A stretch of DNA of 64,000 nt from Pelobates cultripes. Its lineage: Eukaryota > Chordata > Amphibia > Anura > Pelobatidae. Positions 9,398 to 22,046 of the stretch are shown one piece after another. The stretch covers positions 99,943,171 through 100,007,170 of the forward strand of contig OW240917.1 in the NCBI GenBank assembly GCA_933207985.1, read 5' to 3'. Below the pieces are notes generated by a model. It saw only the letters and a list, made by a program, of their open reading frames with translations, had not been told where the DNA came from and did no database searches. Positions within the stretch are counted from its first letter, which is position 1, and each line of letters starts with the position of its first letter. The position numbers were made by a program, and so were the translations under genes.

Positions 9398-12300
9398 TCC
9401 CGGCAAAAAGACATTTACTAACCTGAGAACTACAGACACAAGGCACAGACGTGGTCTGCCTGCAGGAGACCCACTTCCACACAAATGATCACCCAAAGGT
9501 ATTAGCTATGGAATACCCATATCAGTTTCATTCCACGTCCCCGACAAAGTCCAAAGGCACCTCTATATTGATAAGCAAACATGTATCCTTCTCCCTAAAA
9601 TGGCAACACATAGACCCCTTGGGCAGATATGTAGTGATAGTGGGAACTCTTAATGACATGGAGTATACAATTGCAAGCATATACGCGCCAAACCAAAACC
9701 AGAGGAACTTCTTGCACAAAATATGTCAAACTCTGACACCAATAAGACAAGGAATAACACTGATCTGCGGAGACTTTAATCATATTTTTGACCCAAATAT
9801 GGACACGACCACTCACAGATCCGGCGGTAGATACAGGACCCTTGGCGCCAAAGTAAAGCCCTCCAGACCCTTTTACACAATTACCACTACTATGACCCAT
9901 GGAGAATCACACACCCCTCGGAAAAAGCATACACACATTTCTCACACATCCACAACTCATATTCCAGAATAGATGGGTTCCTCATAACGGGCACCCACCT
10001 CAACCAGATTATGACCTGTGACATAGCACAAATCACATGGTCAGATCACGCCCCAGTACTCCTGAAAATGAAAGATCTATATGATTTCATACACCGTAGC
10101 CCCTGGAGAATTAATAACTCCCTCCTCCATAACCCACAGTTCGTGGCCGATTTATCCACCCAACTGAAACAGTATTTTGTGGAAAATGAGACGCCGGACG
10201 TCTCATCCACAACTGTCTGGATGGCCCATAAACCAGTGGTGAGAGGACTGTTGATACGGCGAGCATCATTCCTCCGCAAACAAGCACAAAAACTTACTCT
10301 CGACTTACGTAAAGAGCTATATGACATAAACCGCCAAAACCAACTCTCCCCTTCCGACGACAAAAGACAGCGCATACTCCAAATAACCAGAACTCTCAAT
10401 AAAAAAGCCCTAGACCACACAGAGCACACCCTGAAATGCCTGAAACACCATCAATACACCCAAGACAATAAGGCTAACAAACTACTAGCGCAAAACCTTA
10501 GGGCCCAACAAGCCTCCCAAAAGATAGCCTACCTCTCCTCTAACACAGGACAAAAATTAAATACCCCAAAAGCCATAAGTGATGAATTTGCGTGCTATTA
10601 TGCCAAACTATACAACCTAAAACTAGACCCCACAACCAATTGAGCAAGATATTCAAACATACTTACGTGACCTAAAATTGATATGTCTCACACGCAGTCA
10701 ACAGCAGGAACTCATGAAACCAATAAGCACAGAGGAATTAATAGGGGTGATAAAGTCTTTGCCATCGGGTAAATCCCCGGGACCTGATGGACTAGACAAC
10801 ATGTATTATAAAAAGTTTGGCACCATCCTGGCTCCCTACATAGTCAAAAACTATACACAGGCCATTGAACACAAAACCCTACCCACTGAAATGTTACAGG
10901 CACATATAGTAACGCTACCCAAACCAGGTAAATTGCCCACATTGCCACAGAATTTCCGGCCAATATCCCTACTAAATACAGATGCCAAGATTCTGGCAAA
11001 AGTACATGCGCTCTGACTGGGGGTAATCCTGCCAACTATTATACATAACGACCAAGTGGGATTCATCAAAGGAAGGCAAGTGCTCCATATCTTTCACCAT
11101 CTACACAGAAAGGATCAAGGGGGGCTACTGGTCTCCTTGGACACGGAGAAGGCCTTTGATCGCCTGAACTGGCGATTTCTCCACGCGGTGATGCACAAAT
11201 TCGATATCCCAGAGGGGTTTGCGACGATGGTAGAGGCGTTGTATAGCTTCCCTGGGGCCCAAGTGCTCAACTCAGGGTTCCTCTCAGAGCCCATAAAACT
11301 GTCGAACGGCACTAGGCAGGGATGTCCCTTGTCGCCCCAGCTATATGTATTGGCCCTGGAACCCCTGGCGGCAAGGATAAGAGACAACCCAAACATATAT
11401 GGCGTCACGATCAGAGACAGGGAATACACAACCAATCTATTTGCGGATGATATTCTACTGACACTTACCCAACCTCAAATCTCTCTCCCCAATCTGCTAC
11501 AGGAAATCACCGCATACGGAAAACACTCCTACTACAAGCTAAACATCACAAAGACACAAGCCATGGGAGTGGGAATTACAAATAACAAGTTGGAGCTCCT
11601 ACAAAAATCTTTCACGCTAGATTGGAGGCGGGACCACTTGACTTTCCTAGGGATCAAACTCACAAAAAACCCGACAGACTTACTGGCTATGACCCACTGC
11701 TGAAGAGTATAGCGAATACCCTGAAGGGGTGGGTGGGGAAGTTCCTGTCATGGCTGGGCAGGATGGCCGCAGTCAAAATAATAGTGTTACCAAAATTTCA
11801 ATACTTGATAAGAACCCTACAAATCCACGTATCAAAACCATACCTAGATAAATTGCAAAAACTCATAACGGGCTTCATATGGGCACACAAAAAAGCCAGG
11901 GTGCCAGCTAGTACTGAGCAAACCGCAGGCGCAAGGGGGCTTGGGGATGCCAGACATTAAACAATATTACAAAGCGGCTATCCTGACCACAGTCATACAG
12001 GCCCACGCAAAGGAGGAGGTGCCACAGTGGGTGGACATGGAAGCTTCTTGGGCATGCCCCAGAGGCCTGAGCTATCTATTCTGGATACCCCATACACACA
12101 GGAAGGTGCACCAAGACGTGCCACCCACCACAAGACTCTTATTTAAGATATGGGACACATTCAGGTCACAATGGAGAGACACCACTAAATGGGCACGAGC
12201 GACCCCCTTGTACAGTCTGCATTTAGCAAACCCCACCTTTGATTACCGCCCGTGGATAAAACAGGAATGCACAAAACTCAGTCAGCAGTATGACAAAGAC

Positions 12301-12462
12301 AAGCTAGCCGACTTCTCAGACTTACAACGCAGATACGCACTACCACACAACACCATTTTCCAATACCTCAAAGTAAAACCCATGATCCAGGGATCTAAAA
12401 ACGACACTGACACAGTCACTGACAAACGCATTGCAAAACAGCCCAGGAGACTGCAAAAATAG
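9364..12462 (+). pseudogene. L1-type ORF2 (endonuclease and RT), copy A, broken
   Basis: Endonuclease motifs: CLQETHF near 9460, IYAPN near 9680, CGDFN near 9770, SRIDGFLI near 9965-9990 and TWSDHAP near 10035-10055. RT motifs: SGKSPGPDG near 10770, LPKPGK near 10915, FRPISLL near 10955, VSLDTEKAFD near 11130-11160, GTRQGCPLSP near 11305-11340 and FADDIL near 11440. The region after 11622 matches the C-terminal part of copy B (for example LSWLGR near 11750). Breaks include an in-frame TGA at 11014-11016, frame changes near 9900, 10640-10680 and 11622-11700, and loss of the end. The catalytic motifs remain readable, but no full protein can be made. Confidence 0.88.
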
Positions 12463-12598
12463 AAAATGATATAATAATATGTAATTTATATAGCGTTTCA
12501 TAATTGTGCATGTCAAATATGTTTTGATGTATAGTCCTGTAAATGTGTAATGTCATAAATATTTTTTTTCTAAAATAAAGAATAGATATGGGGAAAAA

Positions 12599-13559
12599 AT
12601 ACACTTCTGCTTAATTAGCAGTATTTAGCACTAGCACTATACAATTTGTCTCTCACATTGCAATTAGTGTAGGACCTACCAATATTTTGGTGCTGTAAAG
12701 TAGTGGTGGGCTAAACATAATATGTCCATATGGTGGAACTGAATCTCCATATTTGTTTGCTGATATATCTGATTTTAAGTAGTCTTATAAAATGTAAAAA
12801 TGTATTGTCATGTGTGCACTGTTTTATAATCTGTATTTTGAATAAACTAACCAAGGTCAGGAACATAAAAGAAAAATAATATAACAAGACAAGTCATGAT
12901 AATAGAGGTACTCAAAATTCCTATAAACTAGCCGTGGTTAAAATCCAGAAATACACAAGAGGCTTTAAGGAGCGTACTAATCAGATAGATTAGATAGATA
13001 GATAGAAACCACAATAGAGCACTGAACTAGGAATAAAAAAGGATTATATAAGGTTATCTATGTACTGATTGGTCCACGTCACACCTGTGACTCCAAAAAG
13101 TACAGAAACAAGGTTGCCTGGGTGAAGTGAGCAGTTCAGAACCAGAAATGAAGTTCCATGAACATTTGAAATTTAAAAATGTGCCATTCAAGCAAGCAGT
13201 GTCTGAATACCTATTTAGCAGCAGGCTGCGTGACCAAACTGTACATTGAGCATGCTACCTTTGAAAAGGCCAAAATCGTCTTCATCAATCAGGTAAGTAT
13301 TGTCACATTACCCCCACGGGAGGATACACCCACTGGGTGTGAAGGACCAGGCCTGACAGTTTGATGATGAGGAAAAGAACAAGCTGAGCAGGGAGCATGG
13401 AAATCAACAGCAGAAACCCAACTATGCTCCACATGACCATCACCCTTCTAATGGACAAGATGCAGGTAACACTTGAAAGTTGAGAATCAAGAACAGATTC
13501 AGCCTCAAACTCCTTCTCATTTTTGACTAGATAGGAGGTGGAGGAGCATAAAGCCTTGG
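12599..13559. other. Unassigned stretch
   Basis: AT-rich, with a short GATA run near 12985-13005. The part near 13290-13360 (TGTCACATTACCCCCACGGG) has an LTR-edge look and may belong to the Gypsy remnant to the right, but no second copy is present to test it. No gene seen. Confidence 0.3.
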
Positions 13560-14245
13560 GTATTTCTTACACACAAGGGGTTTCAACAGGAAAGTATGAA
13601 AAAGTTAGGTATATGCATAGAATGAGGCAAGTCCACGAAATAAGGATAAAATAACTAGCCTATCTTCTGGTGTGAAATACAGCTTATCTAGATGTTTGTT
13701 TGTAGGGGATTCATGCTGTGTTGACCATATATGGTTTTACAATGAATATAAAATGGAAAGGAGACTAGTAGCTTTTCAAGAGGAGTAGCAGGAATTTGTT
13801 CCTCTCTATTTACTTCAGAGTTCTCACACTGCCTTGACAATGCACCTGTTTTAGCATCTACCCAATTGGTGGGTGGACCTAGAAATTTAAATGGAGAGCT
13901 AGAGAGACCACCTGGCCTTGCGCGATTTCACTTTTTTATCCACTCCTAGATAAGACAGGTTTTTATGGTCAGTCTGTATAATAAAAAGATCTTTAGAACC
14001 TTCTAATATATGTCTCGGTTATTTTAATGCTAGAATGGTGGCTAATAGTTCTCTATTTCCTATATCATAATTCCATTCAGCATGTGACAACTTTTTGGAA
14101 TAAAACCCACATGGGTGTAAGGGTTTTTCAGGGGACTCATGTCGAGATAATACAGCTCCTACTCCTATCTCTGAAGTATCAACTTCCAAAATAAAAGTAA
14201 GCAAGGCATTGGGATTGAGTATAGGAGCAGAGGCAAGTAATTAAG
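13560..14245 (-). pseudogene. Ty3/Gypsy pol fragment (RNase H region)
   Basis: On the minus strand, 14019-14204 reads [18 protein letters not shown] ... [14 protein letters not shown] ... [12 protein letters not shown], the start of a Ty3/Gypsy RNase H, with the usual SAPIL-type lead-in just before it. After one stop the match resumes with [20 protein letters not shown] at about 13940-14005. The stretch to 13560 is open to interpretation as the region between RNase H and integrase. Many stops. It belongs to a different Gypsy lineage from the mag-type element at the right end of the window. Confidence 0.75.
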
Positions 14246-14254
14246 GTCCAGGAC

Positions 14255-14760
14255 CTAAAGGACCACTATAGTGCCAGGAAAACATACTCATTTTCCTGGC
14301 ACTATAGTGCCCTGAGGGTGCCCCCACCCTCAGGGACCCCGTCCCGCTGGGCTCTGGGGAGAGGATGGGGTTAAAATCTTACCTTTCTCCAGCACCGGGC
14401 GGGGAGCTCTCCTCCTCCTCTCCGCCTCTTCTCCTCTTCGACTGAATGCGATAGCGCGGCAGGAGCAGCGCGTGCATTCAGCCAGTCTCATAGGAAAGCA
14501 TTCATAATGCTTTCCTATGGACGCTGGTGCCTTCTCACTGTGATTTTCACAGTGAGAAGCACGCAAACGCCTCTAGCGGCTGTCAATGAGACAGCCACTA
14601 GAGGCTTTAGAGGCTGGATTAACCTATTTATAAACATAGCAGTTTCTCTGAAACTGCTATGTTTATTAAAAAAATGGGTTAACCCTAGCTGGACCAGGCA
14701 CCCAGACCACTTCAACCACTTTAACCTGAAGTGGTCTGGGTGCCTAGAGTGGTCCTTTAG
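14255..14760. mobile_element. T2/Kolobok-like MITE, full copy
   Basis: Ends are CTAAAGGACCACTATAG and CTAGAGTGGTCCTTTAG, inverted, at positions where the family has TTAA. The inside is a string of nested palindromes, for example GTGCCAGGAAAA...TTTTCCTGGCAC (14271-14307), AGGAAAGCATT...AATGCTTTCCT, TCTCACTGTGA...TCACAGTGAGA and AGCAGTTTC...GAAACTGCT. Non-coding. Same family as 27893-28339 and the half copy at 7513-7877. Confidence 0.8.
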
Positions 14761-15362
14761 CTTGTCAATTTATTTTGTTTCACGATTGATATGACTTTGA
14801 GCTAAAATTAACATATTAAAAATAAAAACTTATTCCAGTTTAAATTAGCGATCTGAAATTCGTATAATCCCTGTGTTTTTAGTTTTTTTTTTTTTTTTTT
14901 TTAATTCGTAGTTTATTTTTATTGAACAGAGTCTGGGGTAGGGTGGGGTACAGAAAAGAAGAGGGGAGGGGGGAGGTGGAGGACATTCAAATACAAATTT
15001 CTTTCAGGTTGCTTGTTAGATCTTCTTAAGTACACATGTATATAGACACAGTTTAGCTTGGCACGCATACATATTCGATCTAAGGTATCAAATTACATAG
15101 GTACAGAGATACCAGGGTGCAGTTGGTTAAATTTTTGTGTGTTATATAGTACCGTAGCTTGTTGTCGCTTGAGTACTTTTACGCTAATTTATGCTGTGTT
15201 GTTATTCTGAGTATTTGTTTTGTTGTGAGTGGTACAATATGTCCTATTTTGTGCCCTCACATCGTGGTGCAAGTCTGTTTACGGGCCTCGAGTGTTCAGG
15301 GTGTCAATAACTTATGGTCGTTGGCTTCAATCTATTGTGTCAATCTCTAGTAGCAGTAGTAG

Positions 15363-18300
15363 TTAATCTCTATTAGCAGTAGTAGTTATGGCCTCGTCTG
15401 CGTTCCCCTTAAGAGTTACCCATTCTGTCCATCTTCGCCAATTAAGAAGTGTGGTGGAGGTCTGTTTGTGAGTGTGGGCTGTGAGCAGATCATATCGGAG
15501 GTATTGCCTAATTTTGTAGTGTAACATTGTGGTGGTAGGATATTCTGTTTGTTTCCAGTGACACGCTATGAGATTACGGGTTGCTAGGATCATCATCGCT
15601 GTCAGGTGTTTGTCCTTATAAGGTATTGAGTTGGGGTATTGGAGGAAGAGAGTCAGCAGGGGTGTGAGTGATAGTTGTTTGATCCCCAGTTCTTGCCATG
15701 TCTGATGAACTTCCTTCCATAGGGGCGTAATGCTCGGACAGTTCCACCAGATATGGGTCATTGTGCCTCGTTCCATCCCACATCTCCAGCACTTGGCCGA
15801 GGTGTGGGGGTAGATCCTGTGGAGTTTGTCAGGTGTGTAATACCACCTGTAGATTAGTTTTTTATGTGCTTCGACATGTGAATAACAAGCGGTGATACCC
15901 TTTAGGGCTTGGAGCGACGCTGTCCATTGCTTGTCTGTGAATGACAGTGCGCATTCTTGTTCCCAGTGTAATCTGTATTTGAACTCTGGAGGCGGAATTT
16001 GATTTCTTAAAGCTGTGTAGCTCAATGAGAGCATCTTTGGTTTAATCGGTGAGTTGTGGCACCTATGGTACAGTAATAGTAGGTCGTGGTCTGTGGGGCT
16101 TACTTGCGATGTTGGGGGTGCTACTTTATTAGTAATTAAGCTTTTAAGTTGGAGATATGGGAAGATATAGGATGCTGGTAGGTTATGCGTTTTTTGAATT
16201 TCCGGGAAGGGTAGTATAGCTCCTTGTTGGCATATGTCCATAATGCGGGTTATTCCAAGTTCTCTCCATTTATCTAGGGACAGCCTGGGTGACACAGTGG
16301 TGAGAGCTGTGATGGGAGCCCAGGGTGAAAATTTGCTCTCCGTTGTCCGTGTACGGTGTAAGTGGTTCCAGGTCTGTATCAGGTATTTGGTAAGTGGTAA
16401 CATGTCTTTGCGTTTGTCCCGAATTTGTTTAGGCGTCCACATATAATTCACCGCTGACCCCGCGGGGTCATAATTGTTTTCGAGATCCACCCATTGTAGT
16501 GTGTGGGGTGGTGCGTGTAGTTTTATCGCGTTTTCAAGAATCGCTGCTTTGTGGTAAGTTGCTATGTTAGGGAAACCTAGTCCGCCTTCTTTAGTGGGTG
16601 TTTGTAGTAGAATCGATGGTATTCTGGGTTTCTTGTTCTCCCATATATAGTTTGTCATTATCATTTGGATTTGTTTGCTCAATGTAGGGGAGAGAGGTAT
16701 TGGAAGCATCCTAAATACATAGAGCAGTTTCGGGAGTACAATCATTTTTATGGCATTAATCCTGCCTAGCCATGATAGCATGACATCTTTCCACTTGTGC
16801 AGGATCTGTTTGCACATGTGTGGCATTGTGGAGTAGTTTAGTGTGTTAATTCCTCTATATGTGGCGGCTATTTTCACCCCTAGGTATGTTACATGGGTCT
16901 GTCTCCAGTCAAATAAGTATAGCTTTTTTAGCGCTTGTATGGTTGTGACAGGAAGACGTATGGGAAGTGCTTGGGTTTTGGCCTGATTCAATTTATAATA
17001 GGAGACTTTGCCGTATTCTTCCAATGTGCTCAGAATGTGCGGTAGGGAATGTTCTGGTCTCGTAAGGGAAATAAGGATATCATCTGCAAACATGGACAAT
17101 TTGTAGTTTGCTTGTTTTACGGGGATTCCCTCTATGTCTATGTGGGTTCTAATCTTGTAGGCCAAAGGTTCAAGGGAGAGTATAAATAATAGAGGTGAGA
17201 GTGGACATCCTTGGCGAGTGCCGTTGGTGATGTGGAAGGGGTTCGAGATAAAGCCTGTGTTCGTGACTTTAGCTGATGGCTTGGAGTATAGTGCCATTAT
17301 GCCCGTAGTAAACGAGCTTGGGAAGCCAAATTTTAGAAGTACCTGTTCCATGTATTCCCAATTGAGCAAATGCCTTTTCGGCGTCTAATGCCAGCAGGAG
17401 GCCCTCTGTTTTGCGTGTTTCCATGTGGGCTAGGATATTGAGAATTTTCCTCGTATTGTATGACCCTTGTCTGTTTTTGGTGAAGCCTGATTGATCGTTA
17501 TGAACTATGCGATTTAGTATGTTTGTAAGGCGGTTAGCTAAAATTTTTGCTTAAATTTTTGTATCACAATTGAGTAGAGAGATGGGTCGGAAATTCTGGC
17601 AGATCGTCGCTGGTTTGCCTGGCTTCGGGAGTGTTGATATGTGTGCTTGTAGCATTTCAGGGGGCATTTCGCCTATGGTGTAGTAGTGGTTTAAGAGCTT
17701 GGAGAGGTGCGGGGTGAGGGTTTCTGAGAAAGTTTGGTAGTACAAATTGGTAAAGCCATCAGGGCCTGGGGACTTGTGAGGGGGTAATTTCAATATTGTG
17801 TTTCTTAGTTCTTCCTCTGTGATTGGTTTAGTAATTGTGTCAATTTCTGTCTGGGTTAAAGTAGGTAATGTTACTGTATCTAAGTACTCTCGAACTTGTG
17901 CTTTGGTCGGTGTGGTTGTTGTGGGATCATCTTTGAGATTGTATAATGAGCTATAGTATTGCGCGAATTCCTCTACTATGTCCTGTGGGTTCATGAGTTT
18001 CTTGTTCCCTTGTGTCTTAATGTAAGCTATTTTAGTTTTGGCCGTACGGGCACTTAACTTGGACGCAAGAAGTTTGCCCGATTTATTCCCTTGTGCAAAG
18101 AATTTATGCTTATACTTATGGAGGATGTAGTTGGTTTTGTCTAGTTCAAATTCATTCAGTTGTGCTTGTAAAGTTCTCAACTTGTTATAATGTTCTGGCG
18201 ATGGGTTCGTCTTGTTTGTGTGTGTGAGGATTGTTATTTGTTGGATCAGGGTATTATATGTGTGTAGTCTTTGCTTCTTGGCGTAACTAGCATGTTTGAT

Positions 18301-19206
18301 GAACAAGCCCCTGAGCACGGCTTTGTGTGCACGCCACAATGTATCTACGGAAATATCTGCAGTAGTGTTTGTGTTGAAATATGCTTCTAGTTCTGTTTTT
18401 ATTTGTCTGGTAATTTGGGGATCGCGCAGTAGAGATTCATTCAGGCGCCATGAACCGCGCCCTTTGGTGGGGAATCGAGTTGACATGGTAAGGGTAATCG
18501 GTGCATGGTCCGACCACGTAATGGTTGCTATGTTGGTGGATTGTATTGTTGGGATTGTTGTGTTGTGTATGAGGAATCTATCTATTCTTGAGTAGGAATT
18601 ATGTACTTGGGAATGGAAAGTGAAATCCTTTTCGGAAGGGTGTAGGATTCTCCATATATCCACATATCCCGAGTTTGTCAACTGTGTTTTGGCAGTGTTT
18701 GAGGATGTGGTACGTTTAGTCTTCGTTCTTTGCGTAACGTGGAGGGTAGAGGAGGTATCCAATTGTTCGTCTAAAATAAAGTTTGTGTCTCCCCCTATGA
18801 TTGTCGTCCCAAATTGGTATGTGTTTGCTAGTGTTAGGATTTTGTCTAGATATGCTTTTTGGTTATCGTGTGGGCCGTATATATTTATAAAGGTGTATGG
18901 AACATTGTTTAGAAGGCATTGAAGCAGAAGGAAGCGTCCCTCTTTGTCCCCAATTTTCTTGTGCAAGGAAAAAGCCACATCTTTGCTAAAGAGAATGGAG
19001 ACTCCTCTCTTCTTTTTTGAGTAACCAGTGTGATAACCTATCGGGTAGTCTCTTGAGGAGAACTTGGGTAGTTTGGAGGTTAGAAAATGGGTTTCTTGGA
19101 AGAAAGCCACAGCGGCCCTCATCCTTTTAGCTTCTTCGAGAGCTAGCCTCCTTTTGTGTGGTGTATTTAGGCCTTTTACGTTGAGTGAGAGAACTACTAA
19201 CGCCAT
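15363..19206 (-). pseudogene. L1-type ORF2 (endonuclease-RT-zinc knuckle), copy B, two lesions
   Basis: Starts at ATG 19206 (MALVVLSLNVKGLN). The endonuclease covers about residues 1-240: FFQETHF, INIYGP, GGDTNF, SRIDRFLI and TWSDHAP match catalytic and binding positions of the APE-type fold. RT follows: KSPGPDG, LPKPGK, FRPISLLN, LALDAEKAF (motif A), NGTRQGCPLSP and FADDIL (17081-17092). A Cys/His cluster near the C-terminus (CWRCG...THIWWNC) is the zinc knuckle of L1 ORF2. Two breaks: TAA at plus 17551-17553 in DTKI*AKILANR, and a frameshift at about 17367-17373 straight after LDAEKAF, equal to loss of 5 bases, which removes the second Asp of motif A. Otherwise about 1280 codons are open. 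The protein would nick DNA and prime reverse transcription at the target. Confidence 0.93.
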
Positions 19207-19709
19207 GGAGAAGTAGCGGGGACCCTCTTCTGCTCGCAGTGTGATGTGGGAAAAGTAAGGTGCGTTTTTCGAGTCTGAGTCTTGTTCTGGGTGGCCTTGA
19301 GGAAGCCTTCATGTAGTGCGATCTCGCCTACGTTAACTATATCATGGTAGGTTAGCAACCTACAGTTATTGGTATTGAATGGGGTATGGGAGGGGGGTCG
19401 GGGGTGTAAGGGAATAACTCCCCACCGGGGAACTATGTACAAAAGATTGGTCAGATACTGTATATCAGACCACAACAAGGTCTTTGTCGGCCCTATGGAG
19501 CCACAATGGGGGAGGGTGTCTTTGTGGGTATTAGCTTGGAATGCCATATCGCCCGCCTCTGAGGAAGTGGAGACTGGTAATCGTCTATCATCTACACATT
19601 AGTTTGTGACTGAGGGCTATGTGTCTGTTATGCTAGGTATTCTATTAACCACATATTAAGCAGATATAACAAAAAACATTGCAAACAATTATACAGACAT
19701 GTAGCATGC

Positions 19710-20762
19710 TCACGTATCTAGTCGGTACGAAGATGCATTAGGCTGGGCTGCGCAGCCTGATGTGTTAACCTTAGTCTCATGGCACTTATGTTTTGTCCCA
19801 GCGGACCAGTCTTTAGAGATTTTTGTGGGCGACTTGGTGGTTCTGCTTGCTGAATCTTTCACGTCTGGAGGTTTGATGTGTAAATTCCAGTCGCCTAGTA
19901 GTCGGGTTCCTTCATCTACCGATTGTATTTGGTGTTCCACTCCATTTCGCCTCACGATGATGCGTGTTGGATAGCCCCATTTATATAGGATATCTGCATT
20001 CCTGAGTGCCTGGGTGATTGGTGACAGTGCTTTGCGCTTAGCCAGGGTTGCTGCAGAGAGGTCCACGAATAGTTTCACGCCTCGGAATTCAGCTGGGATG
20101 CTGTCAGGGTTTCTTGCTGCTCTCAGTACTGCTTCTTTAGAGGTGAAATAGTGGATGAGTGTAATTACATCCCTGGGCGCAGTTGCTGCTAAGAATTTAG
20201 GCCGCGGCAGGCGGTGAATACGATCAAGGCACAGGTCGGCGTCGCTGAGCTGTGGGCAGAGGGCCTTGAATAGGCCTATGGCATAGTCTCTTAGTTCAGA
20301 TGGTTTGATTTCCTCTGGTATGCCGCGCAGACTAATATTGTTGCATCTGTCGCGATCTTCATGGTCCGCTATCTTAGCCTCCAGGAAGGTAAGTCGACTT
20401 TCCAGGGTTTCCCAGGTTGCGGCTAGGTTGTTATGCGCGTCAATAATTTCCTCTGTTTTATCCTCTAATATGGCGGTGCGCGCGCCTATCTCTTTAATGT
20501 CTGCGCGGACGTCCCGGGCCAATTTAGCGAATTCTGCTTGGAGATTTTGCTGTAACTCTTGGAGCATGCGGTGCAGAGCCGTTTCTGAGGCAGGAGCTGC
20601 GTTGGTATGGGAGATGGATGTGCTGTCACTCCCTTCAGAGCATGCTGTGGGTGAGTCAGGGCCTCCGGCGCCATCTTGTGCTCTGCTGCGCGGCGGTGTG
20701 AGAGCCGATATTTGGAGGGCTGTGGGGCGCAATTTCGTTTTTTTTTGCGCTCTGTTGGACAT
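19710..20762 (-). CDS. L1-type ORF1 protein, copy B, intact
   Basis: 350 residues from ATG at 20762. Residues of about 1-60 are basic, then Ser/Pro-rich. About 65-140 form a coiled coil (LQELQQNLQAEFAKL onward), the trimerisation region. The RRM begins at HEDRDRCNNISLRGIPEE, followed by DRIHRLPRP and APRDVITLIHYFTSKEAVL, and the C-terminal domain holds VKLFVDLSAATLAKRK. The tail after about residue 290 is Lys/Thr/Ser-rich and longer than in copy A. The protein would bind L1 RNA as a trimer. No break is seen, and the neighbour ORF2 starts about 0.5 kb downstream. Confidence 0.9.
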   Translation of the reverse strand: MSNRAQKKTKLRPTALQISALTPPRSRAQDGAGGPDSPTACSEGSDSTSISHTNAAPASETALHRMLQELQQNLQAEFAKLARDVRADIKEIGARTAILEDKTEEIIDAHNNLAATWETLESRLTFLEAKIADHEDRDRCNNISLRGIPEEIKPSELRDYAIGLFKALCPQLSDADLCLDRIHRLPRPKFLAATAPRDVITLIHYFTSKEAVLRAARNPDSIPAEFRGVKLFVDLSAATLAKRKALSPITQALRNADILYKWGYPTRIIVRRNGVEHQIQSVDEGTRLLGDWNLHIKPPDVKDSASRTTKSPTKISKDWSAGTKHKCHETKVNTSGCAAQPNASSYRLDT

Positions 20763-20918
20763 GATGGTTTGGGCTTGTCAAATAAGCCGTTTGTGAGTTG
20801 GTCTGGGCGGTTTGCGCTCGTCAATTCGTTGCGGTTTGTTGCACCCTCGTCGGAGCTAACAGCTCACACGTCTGTGTCCATGAGCTGCCAGGCCACGCCC
20901 CCCTGTGTTTTTAGTTTT

Positions 20919-22046
20919 AAAATGCCATTTTATTTAATCTTTGCAAGCCATCATGAATACGTTTGCATGCAATGTTTTTTATACATGCATGTTTTTTACT
21001 CTTTCATCCCCTCCACACTTTGTTCTCATTGACCATGTCTGCCATTTACTATTTAAGCTGCATATTCCCCAGTAGTTTTCTTACAATAAAAAGTTCTTAA
21101 ATATCAATCAAATATCAATTTGCTTATTGTTTATTTGATTAGATTTTTCTTTAGGTGGCCAAGCAGTGAAGTTGCTGGACAATCTAATGATTTTGTGAAG
21201 ATTATTATTTTCATTAGGTGGTCAAGCAATGAGATTACTGGAATATAGGCTTGTGCATTTGGTTTTACAACAAACTGGGCAATCGGGAGGGTCATCAGAA
21301 TTACATAATTCTGAATCGCCATATGATTGAAGCATCTCTGTCACTCCTCCCCTATCCAAAATTTGTATTTTTAAATGGTAAAATCTGAAATTTAAACCCA
21401 GTCAAAAGATATATTAAGACACAGTAGGAGCCAAGACCCAAAGAGGACCGTAAGGAAGTAGATGGCAATAGTCATAAGGAACAGGTTCAAGTAAATTTAA
21501 TTCAGCTTCCCCTGCATCCCTTGGCCTAGTCACTGCCAGTGGACCAGTCACCATTTGGGGTCTTTGCAAATTATGCAAATACTCCACACAGTGACAGAGG
21601 CACTTTAAATCATGAAGCAACAAAAACAATGGACTATCAATTTATTTCTGTCAAATGCTTTATAAATATTCACTTTGCATAATTGTAAAGTGCTGCAAAA
21701 AATGTTGTCTCCATGGAAATTATAATAATAATGAGGTGCTCTGGACAATGATAACTAGAAGAAGAAAAGGTTTGTTTAAAAAAAATACTTGAGGTTTTGT
21801 GTATTTCCAGCTGTTTAAGAAGCAATATCTTGACAGATTTGCTAAACATTAGTTGCTTGGTCTGCCTTGTGATATGTAGATGATGCAACAAAAGTTGTGG
21901 TGGTTGGTTACTCTATTATACAGTATAGTAGACAGGGTAATCAACTGGACAGGCTGCAGTATCCTGGGTGCTTGGGTTCAGCATGTTGACAGAGTGGATA
22001 AATTATTGGGAAGGTCTGTATTTCAACCATGAGTTAAAGAAAAATA
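20919..22046. other. Unassigned AT-rich stretch
   Basis: No coding region, terminal repeats or TSD found. A short imperfect duplication (TTAGGTGGCCAAGCAGTGA near 21151 and TTAGGTGGTCAAGCAATGA near 21215) is the only structure noticed. Confidence 0.4.

Larger units (their letters stand above)
6270..12598 (+). mobile_element. L1-like LINE copy A, decayed and interrupted by hAT-like element 2
   Basis: An L1-type ORF1 (6328-7122) is followed by ORF2 endonuclease and RT remnants (about 9364-12462) and a 3-prime tail with AATAAA near 12575. The spacer between the ORFs is enlarged by the 1345-bp hAT-like element at 7393-8737. ORF2 has many frame breaks, so the copy is old. The 5-prime start and TSD were not found. 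Confidence 0.85.
14887..20900 (-). mobile_element. Full-length L1-like LINE copy B
   Basis: About 6.0 kb on the minus strand: 5-prime UTR of about 138 bp, ORF1, a spacer of about 0.5 kb, ORF2, a 3-prime UTR with AATAAA close to the end, and a poly(A) tail seen as plus-strand T-run 14883-14902. An 18-bp TSD, CCCTGTGTTTTTAGTTTT, lies at 14869-14886 and 20901-20918, so both ends are known and the copy is not 5-prime truncated. The 5-prime end starts with a GGGCGTGGCC motif. ORF1 is open and ORF2 has only two visible breaks, so the insertion is fairly young. Confidence 0.93.

Noticed and set aside
12985..13010. GATA run as a regulatory site
   Set aside because: A short microsatellite with no other support.
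18296..18922. Plus-strand open frames across L1 copy B ORF2
   Set aside because: Shadows of the minus-strand ORF2.
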